Source: Gammaproteobacteria bacterium (lineage in GTDB: Bacteria; Pseudomonadota; Gammaproteobacteria; JACKNK01). Taken from it: a stretch of DNA of 64,000 nt. Shown here piece after piece: positions 9,943 to 17,875 of this stretch (the stretch's first letter is position 1; each line of letters begins with the position of its first letter). The DNA lies in NCBI GenBank assembly GCA_024234955.1, contig JACKNK010000004.1:276001-340000 (forward strand). Direction: 5' to 3'. Under the pieces are notes generated by a model. The model was not told where the DNA came from. It saw only the letters and a program-made list of their open reading frames with translations, and did no database searches. The position numbers and the translations under genes were made by a program.

Positions 9943-10533
9943 TCAGCTCAGCGAGATACGCGGCGCTTCGCGCACCGTCTCACTCTCGACCTGCCAGGCG
10001 GTTGCGGCCTGAAAACCCGCCGGGCCAGCGATGAGCATGTCCGGCAGGCTCTCGATGCGCGTGTTGTAGTTCATCACGGCGTCGTTGAAAGCCTGACGCG
10101 AGAACGCCACCCGATTTTCCGTCGAAGTCAGTTCTTCGCTCAGTTGCGCGAGGCTCTTGTCCGCCTTCAGATCCGGATAGGCCTCGGCCAACGCAAACAG
10201 ATGACCCAAAGCCCCTTTGAGCACCCCCTCGCTGGCAATCAAGCCGCCCATCGCACCGGCATCCATCGGGTTGGCGGCAACCTCGCGGGAATGGCTCTGA
10301 GCCTGATTTCGGGCCTGAATGACGGCTTCCAGCGTATCGCGTTCGTGCGCGAGATAAGTCTTGGCCGATTCCACCAGATTGGGGATCAGGTCATAGCGGC
10401 GCTGCAACTGCACATCGATCTGCGCAAAACCATTGCGCACCCGGTTCCGCAGGGCGACCAGGCGGTTATAGATGACAACGAGGTAAACCAGCGTCAGTGC
10501 AACAACCAGCAACAACACGAGATTCAGATCCAT
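9943..10533 (-). CDS. lemA: LemA family membrane protein
   Basis: A 196-aa protein with one N-terminal membrane helix (residues 3-20) and the family signature IYNRLVALRNRVRN...IDVQLQRRYDLIPNLV. The rest is a long helical bundle. The ATG at 10533 gives the canonical short N-terminus ahead of the helix; the in-frame start 87 bp upstream would add polar residues. LemA proteins usually pair with M48/HtpX-like proteases, as here. Their biochemical role is not settled. Confidence 0.93.
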   Translation of the reverse strand: MDLNLVLLLVVALTLVYLVVIYNRLVALRNRVRNGFAQIDVQLQRRYDLIPNLVESAKTYLAHERDTLEAVIQARNQAQSHSREVAANPMDAGAMGGLIASEGVLKGALGHLFALAEAYPDLKADKSLAQLSEELTSTENRVAFSRQAFNDAVMNYNTRIESLPDMLIAGPAGFQAATAWQVESETVREAPRISLS

Positions 10534-10732
10534 GACAACCGCTCCGCAGAAATGCCGACAGTGCCCGCAGTGTAGTGCCTCACCCGGACGAACACGTTCG
10601 GGACACGCTTCGGGATTCACAGATCAAATCATGAAAGTCACTGGATACAACAGAGTCGGGTTCGCTACGCTTCGTGAACTGTTTCTCCGCATTCGGGTCG
10701 ATCATCACAGCGTCCCGCAGGAACCCTCCGTC

Positions 10733-12364
10733 ATGTCCAGATCCGTCCCCCACCTGTCGCTGTGCACAATGATCGCGAGCCTGCTGGTCGTTCATGCCGG
10801 GCGCATCCAGGCCGATGATCCGTATGCCACCTACGGGTACGGCAACAGTGGCAACCCCTACTCACGCGGTTTCAGCGACATCGGACAGGGCGGCTGGGTG
10901 AACGACGAACCCCAGTTTCGCCCGCTCGACGCCGCGCCCGCCTCGCCAAGCCCAACCCAGAACGGCTATCGCCCCGACACCCCCGCGTATGGCAGCGGCG
11001 GTCACGGTGGTCCCTACACAAACCCCGGCTACGGTGGCTACCCGGCGCCGGAATATGGCGCCAGCCCGAATGCGAGCGCCCCCTACGGAAGTGGCCGCTA
11101 TGGCACCACCACGTACCCCCGCGCCCCGTATGGCAACCCGACCTATGGGAATCCCGGCTTCGCAGGATCCGGATACCCTGACCCTGCTTATCCCGGCGCA
11201 AGCTACCCCGGTCAGCGTTATCCCGACCCCGCTTACGGCCGTAGCGGCTACCACGAGTATCCGGTCGCACCGGATGAGGCTTACCTACCCAGCAGCCGCT
11301 ACCCGGATGCCTACACGCCACCACCGGTGATTGACTGGTCGCGCTCGCTACCGCGCCCAGCGGTGTCGCTCGAGGACTTCCCGTTGCCGTTCGCGCCCGG
11401 CGAAGGACTGGGTGCGAGCGCCCCGCAGAGCACCATCGACCCGCGCCTGCCTTACGAACTGCCCTACCGCACCGAGTCGTTCCCGCCAGCATCAATACCG
11501 CCGGAACCGGTCATGTCACCCAGCGACCGGTTCAGCACGGGGAATCCGCAAGCCGGCGGCAGCCTGATCGACAACATGCTCGGCAAAGCGCGCCGTGATG
11601 CCGCGCCGCAACGATACCCGCAGATCGACATTCCGCCCGCGCCACCCCGAGACGTCATCCCCCCGCTTCCGCAGCCAGACAGCCGTTGGACACCGCCGGG
11701 ACAGGACGGCTTCCGCCCCCTGACCGCAGAAGAACGTGCGGACTGGGGGACACCCGGCGCCTCGCACTCCGGCGACGGCATGCCACCGCGCGCTCCGGCG
11801 GAACCGCATCGTTATTACGTCCCCTCGCCGGATTTCAATGAGCGCCTGCAGGAGTCCGCACGCGCCTTCGAAAACCGCGTGGGCAACGATGCCCGCGAAA
11901 CGCAGGCCATCCCACATGCCATCCCTCAGGACAGCACCCCGACCGACCCGTACGCACGCCCCCCGCTGCCGTTGCCGGAAAGCCGTCCCGATGCGACACC
12001 TGCCCAACCAGCCCCGTTGACCGCACCCTTGTTCATTGTTCCGATGCAGTCCGAGGCCGCGTCGCCGCTCCAATCCGCGCCAGCGTCGAATCACGATGAC
12101 TTCGGACCGGACACCGCGAATTCAACCACCTCCGGTGCCTCATCTGACCCGATTCCGACGACCATCGATTCGCCTGGTGCGCAGTCGGCCAGCCCCGCTT
12201 CGAACGAGGCCGAATCCTCGACAATACCGACGCACCGCCCCAAATCAGACGCTGAACCAAGTGCCGAAACAATCCCGGATCCCCTTCCGGAAACCACCCC
12301 GGCCCCCGCTCCCGCAAATGACGCCCTGCCACCTCGAGTCAAGTCGAGCGCGGAAACCAGCTGA
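10733..12364 (+). CDS. exported Pro/Gly/Tyr-rich low-complexity protein
   Basis: A 543-aa protein with a Sec signal peptide over about residues 1-33 (cleavage after IQA). Residues 35-185 are built of loosely repeated Gly-Tyr-Pro units such as NPGYGGYPAPEYG and ASYPGQRYPD. The middle and C-terminal parts are Pro/Ser/Thr-rich with no recognised domain. It may be a disordered envelope or surface protein; no function is assigned. The start was chosen because it opens the signal peptide, and an in-frame ATG also exists at 10631. The FKBP gene follows 57 bp later and could be cotranscribed. Confidence 0.6.
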   Translation: MSRSVPHLSLCTMIASLLVVHAGRIQADDPYATYGYGNSGNPYSRGFSDIGQGGWVNDEPQFRPLDAAPASPSPTQNGYRPDTPAYGSGGHGGPYTNPGYGGYPAPEYGASPNASAPYGSGRYGTTTYPRAPYGNPTYGNPGFAGSGYPDPAYPGASYPGQRYPDPAYGRSGYHEYPVAPDEAYLPSSRYPDAYTPPPVIDWSRSLPRPAVSLEDFPLPFAPGEGLGASAPQSTIDPRLPYELPYRTESFPPASIPPEPVMSPSDRFSTGNPQAGGSLIDNMLGKARRDAAPQRYPQIDIPPAPPRDVIPPLPQPDSRWTPPGQDGFRPLTAEERADWGTPGASHSGDGMPPRAPAEPHRYYVPSPDFNERLQESARAFENRVGNDARETQAIPHAIPQDSTPTDPYARPPLPLPESRPDATPAQPAPLTAPLFIVPMQSEAASPLQSAPASNHDDFGPDTANSTTSGASSDPIPTTIDSPGAQSASPASNEAESSTIPTHRPKSDAEPSAETIPDPLPETTPAPAPANDALPPRVKSSAETS

Positions 12365-12421
12365 TCCAGCGATTCAACCAATAGAACGATCTCTCATCAC
12401 TTCACACCCAAAGGAAACCGC

Positions 12422-13108
12422 ATGTCCCTCTCCCCCATCAAGCGCGCCCTTGTCCCCGTTCTCTGCCTGGCACTGAGCGCCCCGGCGCTCGCCACCGACC
12501 TGACCTCGGACCACGCCAAGTACAGCTACACCCTCGGCTACCAAGTCGCGCAACAACTTGCCGCACGTGGTCTACAGGTCGATCCGGCGGCGTTTGCCGA
12601 CGCCATTGAAGACGCCCTGGGCGGCAAACCACCGAGCCTGACACCCGAGCAGATGCAGGCGGCGATCGATACCGCCCGCGAGACCGCCGCCGCGAAGGAC
12701 AAGGCCATCGCCGATGCCAACTCGGAAACCGGCAAGCAGTTTCAGGCTGAATATGCCAAGCAGGAGGGGGTCAATACCCTGAGCAACGGGATTCAGTACA
12801 AGATCCTCAAGGCCGGTGACGGCGCCAAGCCGGGCGCCGATGCCACTGTGGTCGTGCATTACCGTGGCACCCTGGTTGACGGGACCGAATTCGACAGCTC
12901 CATCGCCCGCAAGGAACCTGCCACGTTCCCCGTCGGCAACGTCATCCCCGGTTTCAGTGCCGCCCTGCAGAGCATGCCCGTCGGTTCCAAATGGGAAGTC
13001 GTGATTCCCGGCGACCAGGCCTACGGCGAACGCGGCATCCCGGACGGCCCGATCGGCCCCAACGAGACCCTGATCTTCGAAATCGAGTTGCTCGAAATCA
13101 AAGCCTGA
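12422..13108 (+). CDS. FKBP-type peptidyl-prolyl isomerase, periplasmic (FkpA/Mip-like)
   Basis: A 228-aa foldase with a signal peptide (cleavage after ALA near residue 24). A helical N-terminal dimerisation domain spans about 27-110 (KYSYTLGYQVAQQL). The C-terminal FKBP domain spans about 118-227 with VVVHYRGTLVDGTEFDSS and FPVGNVIPGFSAALQSM. It accelerates proline isomerisation during folding of exported proteins. An AAGGAAA ribosome-binding site precedes the ATG. It lies downstream of a very Pro-rich exported protein, a possible client by context only. Confidence 0.94.
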   Translation: MSLSPIKRALVPVLCLALSAPALATDLTSDHAKYSYTLGYQVAQQLAARGLQVDPAAFADAIEDALGGKPPSLTPEQMQAAIDTARETAAAKDKAIADANSETGKQFQAEYAKQEGVNTLSNGIQYKILKAGDGAKPGADATVVVHYRGTLVDGTEFDSSIARKEPATFPVGNVIPGFSAALQSMPVGSKWEVVIPGDQAYGERGIPDGPIGPNETLIFEIELLEIKA

Positions 13109-13168
13109 TCAAATCGCGGCAACCACGCAGGTCAAACTGCCGTCACCCTCCGTGACGGCCAAACCGAA

Positions 13169-13201
13169 AAGGCCGGTGCCCGCCAGGACACCGGCCTTTC
13201 T
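13169..13201. terminator. intrinsic terminator between convergent genes
   Basis: The inverted repeat AAGGCCGGTG/CACCGGCCTT is followed by TCT. It lies 60 bp after the FKBP stop and just before the end of the convergent gene, and could serve both. Confidence 0.75.
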
Positions 13202-13225
13202 GTTGGCCGACACGCTCAACCCGGA

Positions 13226-13870
13226 TCAGCGATAGACACGCTCAAACACCAGGGTCTGATCGGACTCGTCCCGCAGCATCAGCATGCGGCCGACCTTCAC
13301 AAAGCGGTAATCGCGGACCTGCTCGGTCAACGGCAGATAAGTGCGGAGTCGGTCCTCGACCACCTGGATGCGTCCATCGAGATAATCCCCGGCGGTATCG
13401 ACGATACGGAAGCGCTCACCCTCGATCATGAACACCTCGCCAGAGGTGCTGCGCCACATGCCATCGAGTCGTGAACTGGTCTGCGCGGTCGGGCTGCGCG
13501 GATCGGTCGGCGGTATCCGCTGGCTATCGGCCCAGCCACCGGGTTGTTGAAAACGATCCATCTGTCCCGGCAATTGCGACCAGGGGCTGGCCTGATAGAC
13601 ATCGCCGAAATTGTTCATCATCGGCATCCCATCCATGTAGGACGGCATGCCGGTCATGCCCATGCCCGGCCAGCTGAAGCTATTCATACCCGGCAGCGGG
13701 TTGCTGTTGAAACGGAACGGCCCGCCATTCTCCCCGCGCATCCAGTCCATCATGTCCCACATGGTCTCGGCCATCTGAGACCCGGCTGGGGCGTTGTATT
13801 CGTAGTCGCCGGCAAACGTCTGCGACGTCGCGGCAAGAATCAGAACGAGTCCGGCGAGGAGTCGCTTCAC
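13226..13870 (-). CDS. exported Met/Pro-rich protein of unknown function
   Basis: A 214-aa protein starting with GTG; GGAG lies 8 bp upstream. An N-terminal signal peptide (VKRLLAGLVLIL..., cleavage after TFA near residue 20) is followed by a Met/Gly/Pro/Asn-rich segment (residues 35-100, with runs such as MGMTGMPSYMDGMPMMNN). A compact C-terminal beta-rich part (GMWRSTSGEVFMIEGERFRI onward) may form a small barrel. I recognise no family. Met-rich stretches sometimes bind copper, but that is speculation. The longer frame starting at 13951 would hide the signal peptide. Confidence 0.6.
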   Translation of the reverse strand: MKRLLAGLVLILAATSQTFAGDYEYNAPAGSQMAETMWDMMDWMRGENGGPFRFNSNPLPGMNSFSWPGMGMTGMPSYMDGMPMMNNFGDVYQASPWSQLPGQMDRFQQPGGWADSQRIPPTDPRSPTAQTSSRLDGMWRSTSGEVFMIEGERFRIVDTAGDYLDGRIQVVEDRLRTYLPLTEQVRDYRFVKVGRMLMLRDESDQTLVFERVYR

Positions 13871-13978
13871 GGGACACACTCCAGCAGTGAAAAAGGGACG
13901 CGATGATAACAAACCCGTGCAGCCATCCCGGAGCGGCACCAGGCCCGTCACGGATTCGCGGCCACGCCGTTAATCGCA

Positions 13979-14388
13979 AGATGTTGAAACCAGGGGATTA
14001 GTGCCTCGACACGGCACCAAAACCCCCTGCAAAAGCAGCATCCGTGCCGCCATGAGATTCATGAAAGCGGCAAAAAAAACTTCTATCAAGCCGACTTCCC
14101 AGGCTCGGTATAGTCCCCGCGTTGTCGCAGTGGACCGGTCCCGACCGGTCGTTCGCAGGCCTTGTTGAACGAGTCAGACAACAGCCGTGGCGGGTCCTCT
14201 TCGGGAGGCCAGAGTTAAGCGCAGGCCACGACTGACGTCCGTTTCAAGCGCTGTGAACACTGCGGGAACCGGGTGTCACATGGCGCGATTCCGCCGCCTG
14301 GGTCGGGTTATCCCCTTTTCCCTCCCCAGGCGTTCCGCTCGCCGCCGACCCCGCCCCAGCCAACCCTGAATTTTCTGGAGAGAGTGAC
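13979..14388. other. 410-bp intergenic region upstream of the SCP2-type gene
   Basis: No convincing coding frame. It holds a weak -10-like TATAGT at 14109-14114 without a clear -35 and a palindromic GACCGGTCCCGACCGGTC near 14132-14149. A good ribosome-binding site (GGAGAG) precedes the next gene. The long leader could carry regulation of the SCP2-type gene, but I cannot define an element. Confidence 0.35.
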
Positions 14389-14793
14389 ATGGCCGAACTG
14401 TTTTCCGCCGACTGGATGAATGAATTGAAAGATGCCTGGAATGCCGAACCGGAAGTGCGCGATGCGCTCGCCGCCATCGGTTTCAACTCCACCATCACCT
14501 GCGGTTTCAAGGATGAATCCGAGCCGCGTGGCGTGTTCGTCGTCGAAAACGGCGAATGCACCAGCGCCGGCTCCTGGGACGGTCAGTCTCAGGACTGGGA
14601 CATGCGCGCCGACAAGAAGGACTGGATGAAGTGGGTCGAGAAGGGCCTGGGCATGGCCGGCATGGGCATGGCCTTCACCACCGGCAAGCTGAAGTTCCCG
14701 AAGGGCGACTTCAAGGCAATGATCAAGGACCCGCGCATGGCGGGCCCGTTCGTGAAGAGCTTCGGCCTGATGCAGAAAATCGGCGCGCAGTAA
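14389..14793 (+). CDS. SCP2-type sterol-binding-fold protein
   Basis: A 134-aa protein that looks like a small SCP2/sterol-carrier fold: ADWMNELKDAWN..., CGFKDESEPRGVFVVENGE, GMGMAFTTGKLKFPKGDFKAM and a C-terminal helix. No signal peptide or membrane segment. In sulfur oxidisers small SCP2-like proteins occur near sulfide-oxidation genes, but their ligand is unknown. It has a good ribosome-binding site and its own terminator, and points toward the SQR-like gene, which ends 118 bp away on the other strand. The family call rests on motif appearance. Confidence 0.6.
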   Translation: MAELFSADWMNELKDAWNAEPEVRDALAAIGFNSTITCGFKDESEPRGVFVVENGECTSAGSWDGQSQDWDMRADKKDWMKWVEKGLGMAGMGMAFTTGKLKFPKGDFKAMIKDPRMAGPFVKSFGLMQKIGAQ

Positions 14794-14803
14794 GCCGCGC
14801 ATG

Positions 14804-14835
14804 AAAAAGGCGACCGGATCACGGTCGCCTTTTCG
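14804..14835. terminator. intrinsic terminator after the SCP2-type gene
   Basis: The stem AAAAGGCGACCG/CGGTCGCCTTTT is followed by CG. It lies between two convergent genes and could act in both directions. Confidence 0.88.
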
Positions 14836-14910
14836 TTTCGAGGGGTGAAGTGCGTCGGGGTTACCCGAAGCGCTTCACCCCTTACTCGTTGGTCGGCGCT
14901 CTGCAGGGCG

Positions 14911-16038
14911 CTATCGATACGGCTTCAGATACGCGCCTTCGAAGAACTTCTTGGCCCAATGGAAGGGTTTTCCGGGGATCATGAAGTTGCGGTCCTGATT
15001 GCGGAACACCAAGGTCGCCGTGGTCAGGGAATCGACAATGCAGATCAGTTCCGTCTTGAAGGTGTGCGTCTCCGGCTTGCCGGCGGCGCGACTCATCAGA
15101 TTGCGAGCGGCAGCCTCGGCCTGCAGGTCGGCCATGTGCGCCTGCTTCGGCTTCCAGTCCGGGCCCGGGAAGCTGCCGGCATCACCGGCGACATAGACGT
15201 CCTCGACGCCCGGCACCTTGGCGGTCGCCTCACCCTGGATGAAGCCGCCATCCGACAAGGGCAGACCGGCGTCTGCAGCCCACGCCGGACCGGTCATGCC
15301 GGGAATGAACAGGGTCAGATCGGAGGCGACTTCGCCGCCTTCGGTGACCACCTTGTTGGCCTCAATGGCCTTCATCTTGTTGCCCAGGTGGGTATTGATG
15401 CCGCGTTTCGCCATCTCCCCGAGCAGGCGATCGACGGCCTTCTCACCCAGACGCGCACCGGGGCGCGGCGCGGGGCTGACAAAGGTGATGTTGAACTTGT
15501 CGCGTCGTCCCTGTTTGCGGAGCAGCGCATCGATCCCGAAGAGGTATTCAAACACCGGGCCGCCGCGCATTGCGGAAGGCTCATTCGGGTTGGACGCAAA
15601 CCCCAGGACCAGATTGCCGCCGTCCATCTTGTCGAGCTTGTCGCTGAACGACTTGATCGCCTCCCAGCCCTCGCAGCCGATGTGGGCATGTTCCGCCATG
15701 CCCGGCAGCTTTTTGATGTAACGCCCACCGCTGGCAATGATCAGCGCGTCGTAAGCGACCTCGCCAGCATCGGTTTTCACGGTCTTGGTTGTCGGGTCCA
15801 TACCGATCACGGACGCAGCCTTGTGGGTCACGTTGGTGCGGCGATAGAAGTTGCCTAGATCGACGCGCAGATCGGATTCACGGCGTTGTCCGGACGGCAC
15901 CCAGATCAGGCTCGGGTAATAGAACAGTTCGGCGCGCGGCGAGATCACGGTGATGGCGTCCTTGCTGCCAAGCTTGCGCAGGGTCTTGACGGCCGTACAA
16001 CTGGCGAAGCCGGAACCGAGAATCACGATCTGGGACAT
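14911..16038 (-). CDS. SQR-like FAD-dependent oxidoreductase (sulfide:quinone oxidoreductase family)
   Basis: A 375-aa flavoprotein. The N-terminal dinucleotide fold has the GSGFASC pattern at residues 8-14, and later blocks include LIIASGGRYIK and VYVAGDAGSFPGP. The C-terminus (FFEGAYLKPYR) has the amphipathic character of membrane-associated SQRs. SQR passes electrons from sulfide to quinone. Cysteines are at 14, 122 and 333. Those at 122 and 333 sit where SQRs carry redox cysteines, but the usual middle cysteine (about residue 160 in type I enzymes) is absent: that loop reads NPNEPSAMRGGPVF. It may be a divergent SQR or another flavoprotein. The ATG at 16038 follows AGAGG by 6 bp. Confidence 0.75.
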   Translation of the reverse strand: MSQIVILGSGFASCTAVKTLRKLGSKDAITVISPRAELFYYPSLIWVPSGQRRESDLRVDLGNFYRRTNVTHKAASVIGMDPTTKTVKTDAGEVAYDALIIASGGRYIKKLPGMAEHAHIGCEGWEAIKSFSDKLDKMDGGNLVLGFASNPNEPSAMRGGPVFEYLFGIDALLRKQGRRDKFNITFVSPAPRPGARLGEKAVDRLLGEMAKRGINTHLGNKMKAIEANKVVTEGGEVASDLTLFIPGMTGPAWAADAGLPLSDGGFIQGEATAKVPGVEDVYVAGDAGSFPGPDWKPKQAHMADLQAEAAARNLMSRAAGKPETHTFKTELICIVDSLTTATLVFRNQDRNFMIPGKPFHWAKKFFEGAYLKPYR

Positions 16039-16135
16039 GGTCAACCTCTGAGTAATTGCGAATTGTCACGATTATACGCAGAGCGGTCCGTCCGACCCGA
16101 TACCATCAGCAGGCGATTTTCATCGTCTCACCGCG

Positions 16136-16513
16136 CTAAAGAGCGCTGCCGAACAGGCGGGTTGCCTGACTCAGGCCCGCGTATCCCCAGGCATCGGCAT
16201 CGATCTCGTCGATGATCAGATAACTGGGCTCCGCCAAGGGCTGCAACGCCTCATGCACCTTGGCCAGCAGGGCCGCCTTTTGCGCCACGGTGTTGGTGCC
16301 ACGGGTGATCTTGATGTCCACCGTGGCATGCAGCGCATCCACGCAGATCGCATCGACAAACCAGCTCCCTGCCGCCGCGACCGCAAACCGCACTGCGGTC
16401 ACCTCGCGCCGTTTACCCATCAGCGCCGACATCGCCGCCGTGATCGCCTCGGCAATCTTGGTGCGGCGTTCCATCGGGAGTTCGACACTTGTTTCCACGG
16501 TAATCCAGGGCAT
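16136..16513 (-). CDS. tautomerase-superfamily protein (4-oxalocrotonate tautomerase-like)
   Basis: A 125-aa protein beginning MPWITVET, so removal of Met exposes the catalytic Pro1 of the tautomerase/MIF superfamily. Two beta-alpha-beta halves are suggested by PWITVETSVELP...AEAITAAM and HATVDIKITRG...KAALLAKVHEAL, giving a fused long 4-OT. The substrate is unknown. It lies divergent from a LysR regulator 371 bp away, an arrangement often used for regulation of the neighbour, but no operator was defined. Confidence 0.7.
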   Translation of the reverse strand: MPWITVETSVELPMERRTKIAEAITAAMSALMGKRREVTAVRFAVAAAGSWFVDAICVDALHATVDIKITRGTNTVAQKAALLAKVHEALQPLAEPSYLIIDEIDADAWGYAGLSQATRLFGSAL

Positions 16514-16884
16514 GACCGCTCCTTATTTCGTTGAGGTTGCGGGGGATGCTGATCCGGATGCGTTGATTGCGGAAATGAATCCTTCAAATAGTGGTGTTTG
16601 CCGTCTTCAATAACAGCGTCCTGCCTTGCAATGGAGACGTATTCCGTGAGTCACCGTGCGCTCAGATTCCAGTCGCGTCTGCGCAGAAATGTCGCTTCCC
16701 TTCCAAACTGGTACAACACCGCAGTTGGGCGCGTTGAGGCGTACCTGAAGCATGGCCTCCAAAAACACCAAGCCCATGTCGCGGCGTTCCGGGTGGTTCA
16801 CCGCGCTCCGTTTGCTCCAAATCCTGTACCCACCCGATTGGGGGGCGCGGAATACGTCTCCCATTACGACAAAGCGCGCACTCC
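16514..16884. other. 371-bp divergent intergenic region
   Basis: Region between the tautomerase and the LysR gene. Open frames exist on both strands, but none has recognisable protein features or a good ribosome-binding site. It probably holds both promoters. No palindromic LysR box is clear to me. Confidence 0.3.
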
Positions 16885-17748
16885 ATGAATCTCGACATCA
16901 ATCTGTTGCGTACCTTCGTGGCCATAGTCGAAACCGGCGGCTTCACCCGCGCGGGTGACAAGCTGTTCATGTCCCAGTCCACGGTCAGCCTGCAGATCCA
17001 GCGACTGGAACGGAACCTCGACGCGACCCTGTTTCATCGCGACACCCACCGCGTCACGCTGACCGAATACGGCGAACGCCTGCTCGGTTACGCCCGACGC
17101 ATCCTCGCGCTCAATGACGAGGCCGAGGCCTGCGTACGCGCCGAAGCGGTGCGCGGCGAAGTGCGGCTGGGCATCGCCCAGGACTTCACCGAACACACCC
17201 TGCCTCAGGTTCTCGGTCGTTTCGCCCGCGCCCATCCCAACATCCGCATCGCCATGCGGGTTGCTGCCACCAGCGACCTCCGCGCCGCCGTCGAAGCCGG
17301 AGATCTCGATCTCGCCCTGCTCATGCTGCCACCGAAATCCCCCTTACGAGGCACCGAAATCGGGACCGTTCTGGCGCGCGAGCAGCTGGTGTGGTTTGCC
17401 GGTGTCGATGCCCCGACGGAACTGATCGAACCGGTGCCGCTGGTGACCTTTCCCCGCCCCTGCGCGTTCCGCGACACGGCGACCCGGACCCTGGATGAGG
17501 AAGGTGTCGCCTGGCGGATCGTCCTCGAGACTCCCGCACTGAGCGGCATCCTCGCCGCCGTCCGCGCCGGGCTTGGGCTATCGGTACGCACGCAGCGCAA
17601 TCTCGATGACCGCCTGATCGTCATCGAAGGCCTTCCTGCCTTGCCCGCCGTGGACATCGTTCTGCTCAAGGCAGACGAGGAAGGCAGCGAAGCGGTCAGT
17701 CTGCTGGCGGCGTTGATCAGCGACGCGGTGTTCGACGAGAAGCGCTGA
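16885..17748 (+). CDS. LysR-family transcriptional regulator
   Basis: A 287-aa protein with an N-terminal winged helix-turn-helix (residues 1-60: LRTFVAIVETGGFTRAG... QSTVSLQIQRLE). The periplasmic-binding-protein-like effector domain spans about 90-285. It is a normal-length LysR-type regulator; the effector is unknown. It is divergent from the tautomerase gene, which is the most likely target by context. The next gene, argD, has its own promoter. Confidence 0.92.
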   Translation: MNLDINLLRTFVAIVETGGFTRAGDKLFMSQSTVSLQIQRLERNLDATLFHRDTHRVTLTEYGERLLGYARRILALNDEAEACVRAEAVRGEVRLGIAQDFTEHTLPQVLGRFARAHPNIRIAMRVAATSDLRAAVEAGDLDLALLMLPPKSPLRGTEIGTVLAREQLVWFAGVDAPTELIEPVPLVTFPRPCAFRDTATRTLDEEGVAWRIVLETPALSGILAAVRAGLGLSVRTQRNLDDRLIVIEGLPALPAVDIVLLKADEEGSEAVSLLAALISDAVFDEKR

Positions 17749-17767
17749 TCCGCCAACAAGTAACGAA

Positions 17768-17796
17768 TTGCCGTAAACCGTTGCCACACATATAAT
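17768..17796 (+). promoter_or_regulatory. sigma-70 promoter upstream of argD
   Basis: TTGCCG at 17768-17773 and a perfect TATAAT at 17791-17796, spaced 17 bp. Predicted transcription start near 17803, with a terminator-like hairpin only about 25 nt later. Confidence 0.75.
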
Positions 17797-17825
17797 TCGC
17801 GCCTTTTTTCCGAATCGGACCTCTG

Positions 17826-17860
17826 GGCGATCCGTAGATTTACGGTCGCCTTTTTGTTTT
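17826..17860 (+). terminator. intrinsic terminator in the argD leader (possible attenuator)
   Basis: The stem GGCGA-CCGTA / TACGG-TCGCC has one bulged T, a GATT loop and then TTTTTGTTTT. It sits between the promoter and the argD start (16 bp before the ATG), so readthrough is required to express argD from this promoter. It could alternatively end LysR transcription or a roughly 55-nt RNA. Confidence 0.75.
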
Positions 17861-17875
17861 CTGGGGCTACGGCAA

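Noticed and set aside
16598..16888. 96-codon frame upstream of the LysR gene
   Set aside because: No ribosome-binding site or family features; it runs into the LysR start and overlaps another open frame on the opposite strand.
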